DNA from: Ahaetulla prasina
Lineage: Eukaryota > Chordata > Lepidosauria > Squamata > Colubridae
Direction: 5' to 3'
NCBI RefSeq assembly: GCF_028640845.1
Contig: NC_080540.1
Location: forward strand, 48,962,561-49,026,560
Length of the DNA stretch: 64,000 nt
The notes beneath the pieces were generated by a model. That model was not told the DNA's origin. It ran no database searches and saw only the letters and a program-made list of their open reading frames with translations. The position numbers were made by a program, and so were the translations under genes. Shown piece by piece: positions 11,353 through 21,125 of the stretch (position 1 is the stretch's first letter; each line of letters opens with the position of its first letter).

Positions 11353-13145
11353 AGTTGAGCCTTGAACATGACAAGGCTCCTAGGGAAGAGGGTGGAAACT
11401 TGCGCTAGGCTAAGGAAAAAGTTAGGGTTTAGTATGGAATTTTATAGGAGTAAATCTGTTTTTGGAGCATTGCTAAAATAGTGGGACTTTATTTTCAATA
11501 TATAAATGGCAAGTTGAATTCCAAGAGCATTGAACAATACTTGTGGGAGGAAAATAGGATTGTTTTATGCACTGAGTATTTCCTAATCATAGTAGTCCTG
11601 GTAAACCTCTTTCTTTCTTTGAGCTCATCTGTCTGCAAACTGATTAATAGTAACTGCAAACATCTTCTCCCCTAGTATTATTTGATCATCTGAAAAGGAT
11701 CAGATCACATAATCTGTACAGTGCTACTGGGGTATCCATAATTGTGATTTCTTTTTTATTCTTATTTTGCCTAGGGTACTGAATGATGCAAAACAAAGTG
11801 GTATAGATCAAGAAAAAAAATGGATAGGTGTTGAATATAGTCAGTGATTATAAAATCTACATCTGCTTACTCTCCATACCCTAAGGTAATAAAATTTAAA
11901 ACTCTGTATAATTATATCCACATTTGTCTATGCAACAACACTGAAAAGTCCTGCACTGAGTGGCAGTAACAATTGAGCAGATTTTCCTAGAAGTCATCAT
12001 TGACTTAGCAGTTAAAAAGGGAATGATGGAGTCTTCTCAAGAATCTCCTTGGCAATCAGTTAACATAGACATAATTAACATTTTCTATATTAGTAGGCCA
12101 GGCCAGAAAATCAATTCCACAAGTGTGATTGGGACTATGTTTATTGATATAGAGAATCCTGAAAGCCTGAGTCTGATTCCCTTCCCTTCTCTTCCTCTTC
12201 TATTCCAAGAAGTTGCTCAGAGCCAGTCTGAGTTTTCTGTAAATGTTTCCTTTATTTGCCATGCTTAAAGAATGCTTCTTTACATGTTGTAACCATGCCT
12301 GCATATTTTTTCCCAGTCCTTGAGATTTTCTACATTGTGCCAGATTAAATTAAATGGGCAGTAGAGAAGGACAAAATTCAATTTACTCCAGTGGGAAAAA
12401 AATATTTTTGCAGGGGGACACAAGTCAATCTCCTTTCTAATAATGATGAACCCAGTACATCAGAGTGGCAAAAACAGAGATTCTTCTATATGTTGAATGA
12501 AGGTTTTGGGGAAGGTAGAAAGCTGCTGAAAATGGCCTTCCAAATAAACCTGAACTAGGCTAGTGCATTGGTTTTTTTGTAAATTCAAATAAAAACCCAC
12601 TATTTCAGCTCTGATGGACTATCAAACTATTTGTGCTTGGATTTTGAATACAAAAAGCTAAATGAATTTATCCTTGTTATTCATAAAGATGTAAAGTTAT
12701 CCCAAAGGCTTCTGAAAAAGATTACATTTTAAGTCAACATTTTAGGCAGTAGAGCCTCATTCATTCATTCATTCATTCATTCATTTAATTTGTATGGTGA
12801 AGTAAGAGGCTCAAAGAGACCCTACCTTGTTTTGGGGATGTAAACGAGATGGGTGGAAGTATTTTCAGACTTTCAAGATTGATATCAGACAAATAAGGTA
12901 GAATCAACAGAAAACACAAAGAGATGGGTTAATTCCACTTTAAGATTATATTAATAGAATCCTGCAAGCCTGAAGGTATTTCTCTCTCTCCTTCTTCCCT
13001 AAGCCCTTTAAATCCCCCAAAATAGTTAGGGACACTTCTGGTTGTATTGTCCTACTTGTGGGTTAACCTGTCTTTTATCTGACTGTTTCCTTGGTTGCGT
13101 CTCATTGCATGATGACTCAAAATCATTCCCACATACCATTATAAG
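11353..13145. other. Intronic DNA; (TTCA)n at 12762-12785
   Basis: One ORF of 102 codons at 11960-12268 has no recognisable motif and looks like chance. Otherwise only a short TTCA microsatellite. Confidence 0.5.
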
Positions 13146-13149
13146 CTTT

Positions 13150-13345
13150 CCTCTTCTACTGGATCTAACTGGTCACGTAGATAAAATGAGTAAATGGTCC
13201 CGAAAGTAACATGGTCCCAAGGAAAATTTTAAACAATACCTTGAATTGAACCTGAAAGCACACTGGCAACCAAAGCATTAACTGTATTGGTTCAAAACAC
13301 ATAGGTTGTGCAAAAGTCCTTCTAGCCACAACTGGCATCCACTCT
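13150..13345 (-). mobile_element. Decayed L2-like LINE C-terminus
   Basis: The minus-strand translation contains LWLPVCFQVQFKVLFKIFLG, matching LHWLPVAFRVRFKVL of the better-preserved L2 copies. Heavily diverged. Confidence 0.5.
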
Positions 13346-13803
13346 TTGAGCAAAGACTAAGAGAAGGGGAAAGTTGAAAACTGGATGAAAACTGTCCAGC
13401 CCAGTCAGGTTCATGATGGTCTCTTGAAGAGGTGGCGAAAGACCATCTCTTTAACCAGGACGTTGCATGAGTGTTGTATGAAAGAATGAGTGTCTACATT
13501 CTACAATAAACAGCAAGTTTCTGAGGCATTATCCTGGGCCCGCATAGGGAAGCACAAGCCCAGCCACAGCTCTTGCCACCAACAGGCACTGAAGTTGGAA
13601 GGTCCAGCAATGGTGACACAGAGTTCTCTGCAAGGTAGAGAACCCTCCAGTTGACTTGAAGGAAGAAGACTAGCACATTAATGCAACCGTAGATGTGTAG
13701 TGCTTGCCTAAGACACAGGGAAATATGTGTTGTAAGGTAAATATTGTCTGATGATGGAAATATTTTTTCTGCTTCTGGTTTGATTCCCTGTATCTGTCTA
13801 CCC

Positions 13804-13934
13804 CACGGGTGTCAAACTCATGATGTCACGTCACGTTGTTACGTGATGTATTATGACTTTTTCCCCCCTTTGCTAAACTGGAGGTGGGCGTGGCCAGCCC
13901 ATGACACATCCAGGCTGCGAGTTTGACACCCTTA
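13804..13934 (+). mobile_element. hAT-like MITE, about 131 bp
   Basis: CACGGGTGTCAAACTC near the start and GAGTTTGACACCCTTA at the end form inverted termini. The flanking 8-mers GTCTACCC and GTCTAAAT match at five positions, so the target duplication is weak. GGTGGGCGTGGCCAGCCCATGACAC-type interior. Confidence 0.65.
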
Positions 13935-13942
13935 GTCTAAAT

Positions 13943-16103
13943 TGTTTGTCTCTTAGACATATTTGAGACTTCACTTTTTTTACTTATTGTCATGTATTAC
14001 ATGATTGAATTTCTGGCTAGACCTGTTGAATTTCTGGCTAGACCTGTTGAACTGCCATTAACTCAGTTTAAGAAACCCATGCTGTCTCTTTGATTATGGT
14101 GAACATTTGAAGACTACAGGATAACTCTGCTATCATTTTAATCTTTTATTTGTTTGCTCAATTTTGACATCTTTTCCTGAAACGAATGTTTCCGCCAATA
14201 CATAGATCTTTGTTTCAATGAAAACATTACAACTTCCTTACCCTTATCATCTTTTTAATCTGTTTCCTATATCCTGCCACTTCGCTACCAATTCACCACT
14301 TGCTCTTGTCACCTCTATATCTTCCCCTTCCCTTAACCTCTTGCTTCTCCACCTCTTCCCTGTTGCAGGATGTCTACTTCTCTCAAAACAAAGAGGTAGG
14401 TCAGTTATGTTAGAATATTAATGACTGGTAAAGATATGGTAACAAGGTCAGCCAATGAATAGGCTTAGCAACTAAGTCAGCCAGTTGGGAGCTAAGACAG
14501 ACTGGAGCCAGGGCTTAGTCTTCTGAGTCTGTGCAGAGAATTGAAACAGAAAATAAACAAATCTGGACTTACTTGCCTGCTCCATGTTCAGATCTAAAAT
14601 GAAATGAGTGTGTGTGAACTTGTCTTCTGATCTGATCTGAAATGAAACTGTGAACCTGCTGTTGGTATTGTAAACTTACTTCATGTATTATTGTGTATAT
14701 AAAGAAGTTAATGAATCCTGTTGCATCAGTTTATCTGTGTGCTTCTGGATTTGTTTTTTGCAATAAACTCTGACAAAATGTGCACCAAGTTGAATATGCA
14801 AATTTGAGGCTTTTTTTTTTTTTAGTCCAGACACTACTTGAGGGACAGACAGCTAATGAACATAATTGATGGGCCAGGAAAGTAAAAAACTAACTTTAAA
14901 TCATTTTTACCCTTTAAAAATTAAGTCTTCTGGAGGCAAAATCATACATAGCATCCATGGCTTCCACTTCACTGACATTATTTTACTCTATCTTTGCTCG
15001 AGATCTAGTTTAGATCTTTTACTGAAGCTCAGATAATTCACTGGTATCTTATTTTATGCAAGTAAAAACAAAACAAAACACCAGAGAGAAGAAATCAGTA
15101 TACTCTCTGGAGCTAAGACATAAATGGTATCACATGGGAAACATTTCTGTCTAGGGACAGAAATACTTGTCATAGTCAATATCTTTATCTAGACAGATAA
15201 TCCTATCCTGCCCATGCCAGATGCATCTACAGTTTATTCCAGATTATTATTGATTATGTTTTTGAACCTACTGTCTTCTACTACTTGTAACCTAGAAGTT
15301 AACTAGATATGTTTTTAATGATCCAGATTAAATGCAGAGGATCCAAAATCCTGATTCCAAAGGAGATGTCCCATTTCTGCAAAGTTTATATTTTTCTTCC
15401 TAGAAAAGTACAAAGCAAGTGTTTGAAGGCTTTTGATTTTCCTCTAGATTGAAAAATTGTTGGTCAGGAAATTAAGTTGGTGAGTTTCCTGACAATATCA
15501 GGGTATCATATTTCCATGAATGACTCTCCCAAAGACACTGATCCCACCCTGTAGATCTGTGTTGATTCTTTCCCAGCTGGGCTGTGGCACTCTTTTAACC
15601 CTGGAACTTGACAACTTGCCAATAAGCCACCCCTGTCTGCTGGTTCGGTGGCTTTTCTGCCATCCTGAAGCTGTGAAGCCTCCAGAGACTTGTCCACGGG
15701 CTCAGAGTCTCTTGCAAGCAGACTTGCTTTTTTCTCCTCTTCTCTTTATTTCTCCTACTCACAGAAATAAATGTGACAAAGCAAGGAAGGAGTGGGGCGG
15801 GGATGCAGGCAGGTGGTTGATTTCCTTGGTCAACCACCGAGACCTCAGGCTGACTGGTCATCTTTATAAGTGCCTTGTGGATGGTTACTGCCTATAGTCC
15901 TGGCTCTGAGGGTTTGAAGAATAGCAAAAGTGATTGCATGAAAGGATCTTTATTTATGTATGTTTTGAAAAAAAATTATATTGCCCTTCAAAGCCCAATT
16001 TTGGGGGGCAGTTTACAACATACTGTTACACTGATTGCATGGCTACATTTCACCTATCCAGATTTCATCTGCTAGAGAAGCAAAAGCAGTTTTCTTTTCT
16101 CCA
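13943..16103. other. Intronic DNA, nothing firmly recognised
   Basis: Tandem duplication of GAATTTCTGGCTAGACCTGTT at about 14008-14048 (two copies). Poly-T at 14812-14823. A 125-codon ORF at 15520-15897 has no known motif and is overlapped by an antisense ORF, so it is treated as chance. Confidence 0.5.
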
Positions 16104-16202
16104 GGGACCTGCAGTCAGGAATGGGTTAACTCCTTCTGATCCGATAGGACTAGTCTGCCAGATGATAAGCTCCTCCTCTTCCACTTGCCTCCCAGCTTTC
16201 AG
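16104..16202 (+). repeat. DIRS left inverted terminal repeat
   Basis: Imperfect reverse complement of 20985-21083, about 100 bp, with shared blocks GGGTTAACTCCT, GATAGGACT and AGTCTGCCAGATGATAAG. Confidence 0.8.
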
Positions 16203-16854
16203 ACTCAGTCTGATCTGACAGACGTATTTTCTCTGAGCTGTCAGGTAATTAATCTTATCTGGATCCCACTTTGCTGGTTAAGCGTTAAATTTCCCAGAGT
16301 GAAAGGTGAGCCACCCTGATACTGCTGAAGGCTGCTCGGCAGCAGGAATATTGGAGAGGGCTCCCTGCTTTGCAGTTGAGCTTCTCCCTTTCCAGGGTGG
16401 CGGACGAGCAGACCCAATTTTGCTGAAGGCCCCAGGTGAGCAGCATCGCAGAAGGCACCAGGGCTCTGGTCTGTCCCTCTCGGCTCCCAGTGTGAATGGC
16501 GCTATCAGCCAGAAACTGCTGTAGGTTGCCACGCATCAACATCACTTGATCACCTAGCCCTTTGATCGGAGGGTCTGGAGGCTTCCACCCCTGACACTGC
16601 AGGACAAGCAGTAGGCGGCAGTGCTCACAAGCGAGCCTACGCAGCACCAGCCAGCCAGGAGCGGAACTAGAAGGCCTTTCTTGAAGAAGCAGCTCCTTCA
16701 AGCCGATAAGAGTTGTCCTCGCAGACACAACCAGGCCGTTTGGCCTACGATTCCCTCTTGCCACGGCTGGGATAGGGGAAAGTGCTGAGTGGTCCGATTT
16801 AACTCAGCTACAGCCCGTTTTGCCTTCAGGCTTTTATTCAGGCCTTTACTCAGG

Positions 16855-17525
16855 GTCAGGGCTCAGAGCCTGGTTTCTCTGCCCCTGCTCTCTCAGCTCC
16901 TGGGAAAGATGGTCTCCTGCATAGGCATTGTGACCTGGGCATGCCTCCACTTCAGGGCTCTGCAGTGGTTCCTTCTCCAGTAACAATGAAGGTGCCAGAG
17001 CATTTCATACTTGAGAGTCCAGATTTCTTCAGAAGTCCTTCAAGAGGTCACGTGGTGAACCTCTCCAGGGGCCAGAAGTTCAGAGAGCCCAACTGACTAG
17101 TCCTAGGTGCCAGCCTTTACAGTTAGAGAACCCACCTCCAATCTCAGATGGCCCAGGATCAGTGGACTCAGGAGGACCTGAGCCACAACATCAATTGGTT
17201 GGCGCTCCAGGCTATCCATCTGGCCCTCCGGGTGTTTCAGGACACAATCATAGATTGAGGCACCACTCCCGGCACCTCATGGAGGAAGCTGAACAGTTGG
17301 GCCTCTGGGTGGAGACACATCTGTGGTCCATTTGGGCTGCACACATTTCAGGGGTGGCAAACATGCAAGCGTTCTGGCTCAGCTGGACTTCAGTCGACCA
17401 CGGGGAGTGGCACTGCACCCAGTCATGTTTCAGGAACTGTCAGCTTGCTTCGGCACTCTGACAGTAGACCTGTTTGCTACCCAGACAAATCACCAAACAG
17501 CCACCATACAGGCGTCATGCTGACC
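16855..17525 (+). pseudogene. DIRS reverse transcriptase C-terminus and RNase H-like region
   Basis: A frame at 16789-16983 reads LLSQLLGKMVSC...LHFRALQWFLLQ, like the DIRS reverse transcriptase end. Further on, ALQAIHLALRVFQDTI, LWSIWAAHISGVANMQAFWLS and LHPVMFQELSACFGTLTVDLFATQTNHQ appear in different frames and follow the order of the DIRS RNase H segment. Frameshifts occur near 17280 and 17400. The catalytic reverse transcriptase core is absent. Confidence 0.7.
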
Positions 17526-17539
17526 TTCCACCTGCCGCA

Positions 17540-18320
17540 TCTACAACACCACTTGGCAGGCTTTTGGTGTCTGGTACTCCCAGAAGAAGCAGCCTCCCAT
17601 GGAGGCTTCCACGCTGCTGGTCTTGGAATTCCTACAAGACTTGTAGAAAGGATTGGCACCAATCTCTGGAGACAGGTAGCTGCACTTTCATCTGTTTTAT
17701 CATGTGGGTCCACAGGTGCCCTGTCCAGGCTCCCTCTCATTTGACAATTCCTCAAGGGGGCTACTAACCTCAGGCCTCCCATGGTGCACCTTTTCCCCAT
17801 GTGGGACCTTATAAAGGAGTTATCCACCCTAACTCGTGGCCCCTTTGAACCCTTGCGGAAGGTCAACCTTCTATTCTTCTTATACAAGGTCATGTTCCTG
17901 ATCGCCATTACATTGGCCCGCCAGATTTCTGAGCTGACAGCCATCTCGATCAGGCCCAACCTCTTCATCTTCTACCCAGACAGAGTAGTCTTACATTTGG
18001 ACTCTATGTTCATTCTTAAGATCAACATGATGTTCCCTCAGTCACCAAGAATTGGTCCTTCCCAATTTCTGCCCCAATCCTTCCCACCGATTGGAACATA
18101 CATGACATACCCTAGATGTCTGGAGGGCTCTCTGTATCTACCTGAAGAGGACCATCTGCCCCTGGAGGACGGAATCCCTCTGTGTGTCTTTCCAGCCATC
18201 TACCCTTGGTCATCGGGTTATGTCGGACACTTTGGGGTGCTGGATTAGAACAGTGATTGCTAAAGCCTATGGTGCACAGGCCTTACCTGCCCCTAGACAC
18301 ATCACTGCTCACTCGACCAG
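17540..18320 (+). pseudogene. DIRS tyrosine recombinase, N-terminal and middle part
   Basis: Frames here read RRQVAALSSVLSCG-like (SSVLSCGSTGALSRLPLI), then MVHLFPMWDLIKELSTLTRGPFEPLRKVNLLFFLYKVMFLIAITLARQISELTAISIRPNL..., a run recognisable as the DIRS recombinase catalytic domain, where LARQISEL carries the first catalytic Arg. The last segment before 18320 reads WIRTVIAKAYGAQALPAPRHITAHST and stops at the LTR insertion. Small frameshifts separate the parts. Frames are broken, so no intact recombinase is encoded. Confidence 0.8.
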
Positions 18321-18689
18321 TGTCAGGCCTGGAAATCATACTAGACTTTAGGGTTCCAGACGCTGCCACATTTTTCCCCTGAGGGGAAGAAGGGGGGCTG
18401 AGGGGTATGGTAACATTCTTCAAGCGGTCAAGGTCGGATGGTGTTCACATCTGCAGGAAGAGTGGCAAGAAGATATTCAAATGAACTGGGAGAACGTGGG
18501 ACCATGTGACCATCAAAGGGGTCGGGGGGTGGGACTCTTGGGGTTTGTATAACTGGGAAAATAATCCGGAAGTTCAGTTTTGGAATTTCACTCATCGTGT
18601 GCCAGTTTCCTCATGCTAGTAAAGAACTCTGAAAAACAATGGCTTCTGAGTTTTTTTTATGCAGAAGAGGTTTTTCTGGCACCTTGACA
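18321..18689 (+). repeat. 5' LTR
   Basis: TGTCAGGCC... to ...CCTTGACA with 5-bp inverted ends. Contains TATAA at 18548-18552 and a possible AGTAAA polyadenylation signal near 18619-18624. Confidence 0.95.
18548..18586 (+). promoter_or_regulatory. LTR promoter: TATA box and predicted transcript start
   Basis: TATAA at 18548-18552. The segment AGTTTTGGAAT (18576-18586), complementary to the primer-binding site, begins 28 bases downstream of the first T of the TATA box, where transcription by RNA polymerase II would be expected to start. Inference: the RNA starts at or near A18576. Confidence 0.7.
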
Positions 18690-18691
18690 TT

Positions 18692-18702
18692 ATTCCAAAA
18701 CT
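18692..18702 (+). other. Primer-binding site of self-priming type
   Basis: ATTCCAAAACT lies two bases after the 5' LTR and is the exact complement of the 11 bases at 18576-18586. No tRNA-like TGG start is present. In Tf1/sushi-group elements the first 11 bases of the RNA fold back onto such a site and prime reverse transcription. Confidence 0.75.
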
Positions 18703-18814
18703 CCTAACTTTCTTTTGCTAACGGTACCCTCTCCTCTGCTCAGAGGGGGCCTGTTAGGGGGGTGCTGGGCCCCAGCCTCCGCAACCTCCACAGCGGTGCA
18801 AAGACCCAGCGAAG

Positions 18815-19702
18815 ATGGAAGGGCAGCAAGCTGAAAACGTGGAAGTAGCACAGAAGTTTGAATCTGACAATTTAGTTGAAATCACCTACTTCCCATCGGA
18901 AGATATGACTCAAAAACCCGAAGTGGTAGAGCCTGCTTGTCAGCTTGGAGCATGGCCCAAAGACTCCGATTCATGGGTAAGCTGTCTTTCGAGAGAAAAC
19001 ATTTCCCCGGGGCGGAATGGAGAGCCCCCTCCCTCTTCTCAACCTCACTGGAGGACAGTAAAACCCGGAGAATCGGGAGAGTCACTGGATTGGGACCTGA
19101 GAAACCCCCTGAAATCCCAGTCCCTATTAGACCTCCCGGAAACTTTTGAGTGTTTGGAAATGAGGCCTCGTATAAGCTCAGCTCACCCACCTCGAGAGCC
19201 TTTAGCTCAGCCTAAATTCACCTTCCCTCCCACCAGAGAGGGAGGAATTACTGAAGCTCAAAGCCGTTCCGATGAACGCAGGAGAACCTCCCTTCCCTCC
19301 TTCAGACGGCAGGGAGTTCAGGCAGCACCAGGGACTTGGGGGGAATCGCAACTCCCCCCTCCAATTGACTTTTCCCGCCAACAGAGGCCTACGCTGCCTC
19401 CTGCTGCTTCTATTCCTCCTGGTTGGGCATTTTATCCTGGACAAGGATGGATCCAATACCAATGGCAACCAGCCAGTTCAGCACCTTTCTTTCCTGGGGG
19501 CCCCAGGCCGATTTTTGCCTCGTCAGCTGAAGCATTTCCAGGACTTCCTTCTCAGCAGCCAGGGGGAATTCCACCCCCCTTCACAACTCAGCAACCAGCT
19601 ACAACAGCAATGGCCGTCCCCCAAATCCCTCTTCAACTGCAAGCAGGCCAGCTAAACCCACCTGCATTGGAGATAAAGTCTTTTTATCTACTAAGTATCT
19701 GA
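18815..19702 (+). CDS. Gag-like proline/glutamine-rich protein of the LTR element, fused to out-of-frame integrase tail
   Basis: A 295-codon frame begins at the first ATG after the leader (MEGQQAENVEVAQK...). It is rich in Pro, Ser and Gln, for example QQRPTLPPAASIPPGW and PSQQPGGIPPPF. No zinc knuckle (CxxCxxxxHxxxxC) is visible and no capsid homology was recognised, so Gag is assigned from position: first frame after the primer-binding site. It ends just past the deletion junction near 19660, where the last eleven residues read the integrase region in the wrong frame. Alternative: a leader-encoded protein unrelated to Gag. Whether it is expressed is unknown. Confidence 0.6.
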   Translation: MEGQQAENVEVAQKFESDNLVEITYFPSEDMTQKPEVVEPACQLGAWPKDSDSWVSCLSRENISPGRNGEPPPSSQPHWRTVKPGESGESLDWDLRNPLKSQSLLDLPETFECLEMRPRISSAHPPREPLAQPKFTFPPTREGGITEAQSRSDERRRTSLPSFRRQGVQAAPGTWGESQLPPPIDFSRQQRPTLPPAASIPPGWAFYPGQGWIQYQWQPASSAPFFPGGPRPIFASSAEAFPGLPSQQPGGIPPPFTTQQPATTAMAVPQIPLQLQAGQLNPPALEIKSFYLLSI

Positions 19703-20121
19703 GGTTGAGAATACCCAGCAGAAAATTCGGTCCAAAATTTTTGGGTCCTTTCCCCATTGTAAAAATTATTAATCCCGTTACCGTCCAACTCAAGCTCCCT
19801 CGAATGTTGGGGAAAATACACCCGGTATTCCATACCAGCTTATTAAAACCTGCTAGACAGTCTGGTCTGAGACCTCAACCTGCCGCTCCCCCACCACCCT
19901 TGATAATCCAAGGTGAAACCCACTATGAAATCAAGAAAATCCTTGACTCTAGACTATACAGAGGTCAATTACAATATTTAGTCCACTGGAAGGGATATCC
20001 ATTATCTGAATCTACTTGGGTCAAAAGTTGGAAAGTAAATGCGGACAATTTGATTAAACAATTTCACGACACTTTCCCTGACAAACCTAAAAAACCTCTT
20101 GGAGAGGGGAGAGGGGGGTAG
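19669..20121 (+). pseudogene. Integrase C-terminus with chromodomain
   Basis: From 19669 a frame reads GDKVFLSTKYLRL, then SRKFGPKFLGPF, NPVTVQLKLP and HPVFHTSLLKP, the conserved end of chromovirus integrases. At 19924-20070 a chromodomain follows (YEIKKILDSR, QYLVHWKGYPLSESTWV), with the aromatic and WKGY positions kept. Chromodomains steer integration to particular chromatin. The frame has no ATG of its own and differs from the upstream Gag-like frame, so it is a remnant left by the internal deletion. The stop is at 20119-20121. Confidence 0.85.
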
Positions 20122-20195
20122 AAGGGAAGTGTGGACCACTGACACTCTTCTTTATCAACTCTTTGTTTTCTTTCCTAGGATATAGCTTCTTTTCC

Positions 20196-20204
20196 AAGGG
20201 GGGA
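20196..20204 (+). other. Polypurine tract
   Basis: AAGGGGGGA ends four bases before the 3' LTR. Expected plus-strand primer of the LTR element. Confidence 0.8.
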
Positions 20205-20208
20205 CGCC

Positions 20209-20578
20209 TGTCAGGCCTGGAAACCATACTAGACTTTAGGGTTCCAGACGCTGCCACATTTTTCCCCTGAGGGGAAGAAGGGGGGCTGAGGGGTATGGTA
20301 ACATTCTTCAAGCGGTCAAGGTCGGATGGTGTTCACATCTGCAGGAAGAGTGGCAAGAAGATATTCAAATGAACTGGGAGAACGTGGGACCATGTGACCA
20401 TCAAAGGGGTCAGGGGGGTGGGACTCTTGGGGTTTGTATAACTGGGAAAAGAATCTGGAAGTTCAGTTTTGGAATTTCACTCATCGTGTGCCAGTTTCCT
20501 CATGCTAGTAAAGAACTCTGAAAAACAATGGCTTCTGAGTTTTTTTTATGCAGAAGAGGTTTTTCTGGAACCTTGACA
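20209..20578 (+). repeat. 3' LTR
   Basis: Near-identical to 18321-18689. TATAA at 20437-20441. Preceded by a polypurine tract. Confidence 0.95.
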
Positions 20579-20755
20579 ACCAGGAGCGCAGCCACCTCAG
20601 CCACGTGGGCTACGCAGGCCTCCTTGGAGGAGGTCTGCCATGCCGCCACCTGGTCTTCCTTGTCTCCCTTTACCCGCCATTACAGTTTAGATGTTTATGC
20701 TTCGGCAGAGGCGGCCTTTGGCCACCGGATTTACACAGGGTTCACACAGGGTTGA
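20579..20755 (+). pseudogene. DIRS tyrosine recombinase, C-terminal part
   Basis: Resumes right after the LTR element with TTRSAATSATWATQASLEEV and HAATWSSLSPFTRHYSLDVYA. It carries the second catalytic Arg and the Tyr-containing end (FTRHYSLD) typical of DIRS recombinases. Its apparent start inside the 3' LTR is an accident of the insertion. Confidence 0.8.
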
Positions 20756-20841
20756 GCATGCTGGACCGGTTGGGTCCCTCCCATTAGGACACACTGCTTT
20801 GGTATGCCCCATTTCTGACTGCGGGTCCCACCTTTCTGGAG

Positions 20842-20897
20842 AATGGGTGTTGCCTTACCTGAACGCCCTTTCTCATAAAGCAGGAACCCGCAGTCAG
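20842..20897 (+). repeat. DIRS internal inverted segment
   Basis: 56 bp (AATGGGTGTTGCCTTACC...CCCGCAGTCAG) that are nearly the exact reverse complement of 21070-21125. This resembles the internal complementary region that DIRS elements use as a circular-junction template. Confidence 0.75.
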
Positions 20898-20984
20898 TCC
20901 CGCCCTGGTTCCTCCTGGTTTCATCAGGGGAGGGGACTTACCTTGTTGTTACAGCTTAGCATGTCAGTCTGCCGCTCAGCCTCA

Positions 20985-21083
20985 TCAGAAAGCTGGAAGG
21001 CAAGAGGAAGAGGAGGAACTTATCATCTGGCAGACTCAGTCCTATCAGATCAGGAGGAGTTAACCATTCCTGGCTGCGGGTCC
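20985..21083 (+). repeat. DIRS right inverted terminal repeat
   Basis: Inverted partner of 16104-16202. The outer part also belongs to a second inverted pair with 20842-20897. Confidence 0.8.
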
Positions 21084-21125
21084 CTGCTTTATGAGAAAGG
21101 GTATTCAGGTAAGGCAACACCCATT

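Larger units (their letters stand above)
18321..20578 (+). mobile_element. Ty3/gypsy chromovirus-type LTR retrotransposon, internally deleted, 2258 bp
   Basis: Two LTRs (369 and 370 bp) start TGTCA and end TGACA and are flanked by the 5-bp target duplication ACCAG (18316-18320 and 20579-20583). Between them lie a primer-binding site, a Gag-like reading frame, the last part of an integrase with a chromodomain, and a polypurine tract. Protease, reverse transcriptase, RNase H and the integrase core are missing. By eye the LTRs differ at four bases and one indel, so the insertion is fairly young. A defective copy would need proteins from a complete relative to move. Confidence 0.92.
16104..21125 (+). 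mobile_element. DIRS-like tyrosine-recombinase retrotransposon remnant, interrupted by an LTR element
   Basis: The left terminus at 16104-16202 is the inverted counterpart of 20985-21083 (GGAATGGGTTAACTCC / GGAGTTAACCATTCC, CCAGATGATAAGCTCC / AACTTATCATCTGG). Between them, in scattered + frames, lie a reverse transcriptase C-terminal piece, an RNase H-like region with the DIRS HPVMFQELSACFGTLTVDLFAT motif, and a tyrosine recombinase. DIRS elements replicate through RNA but integrate by a tyrosine recombinase and have inverted rather than direct terminal repeats. Most of the gag and reverse transcriptase core is missing. The recombinase is split at 18320/20579 by a Ty3/gypsy-type element. Confidence 0.85.

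Noticed and set aside
15520..15897. 125-codon + strand ORF left of the DIRS element
   Set aside because: No motif, no splice or promoter logic, and an overlapping antisense ORF of similar length.
17477..17968. 163-codon minus-strand ORF
   Set aside because: Shadow of the DIRS recombinase on the + strand, which carries the recognisable motifs.
18815..19702. Host gene exon coding a proline-rich protein
   Set aside because: It lies between two LTRs after a primer-binding site, has no splice signals that fit, and runs into integrase sequence.
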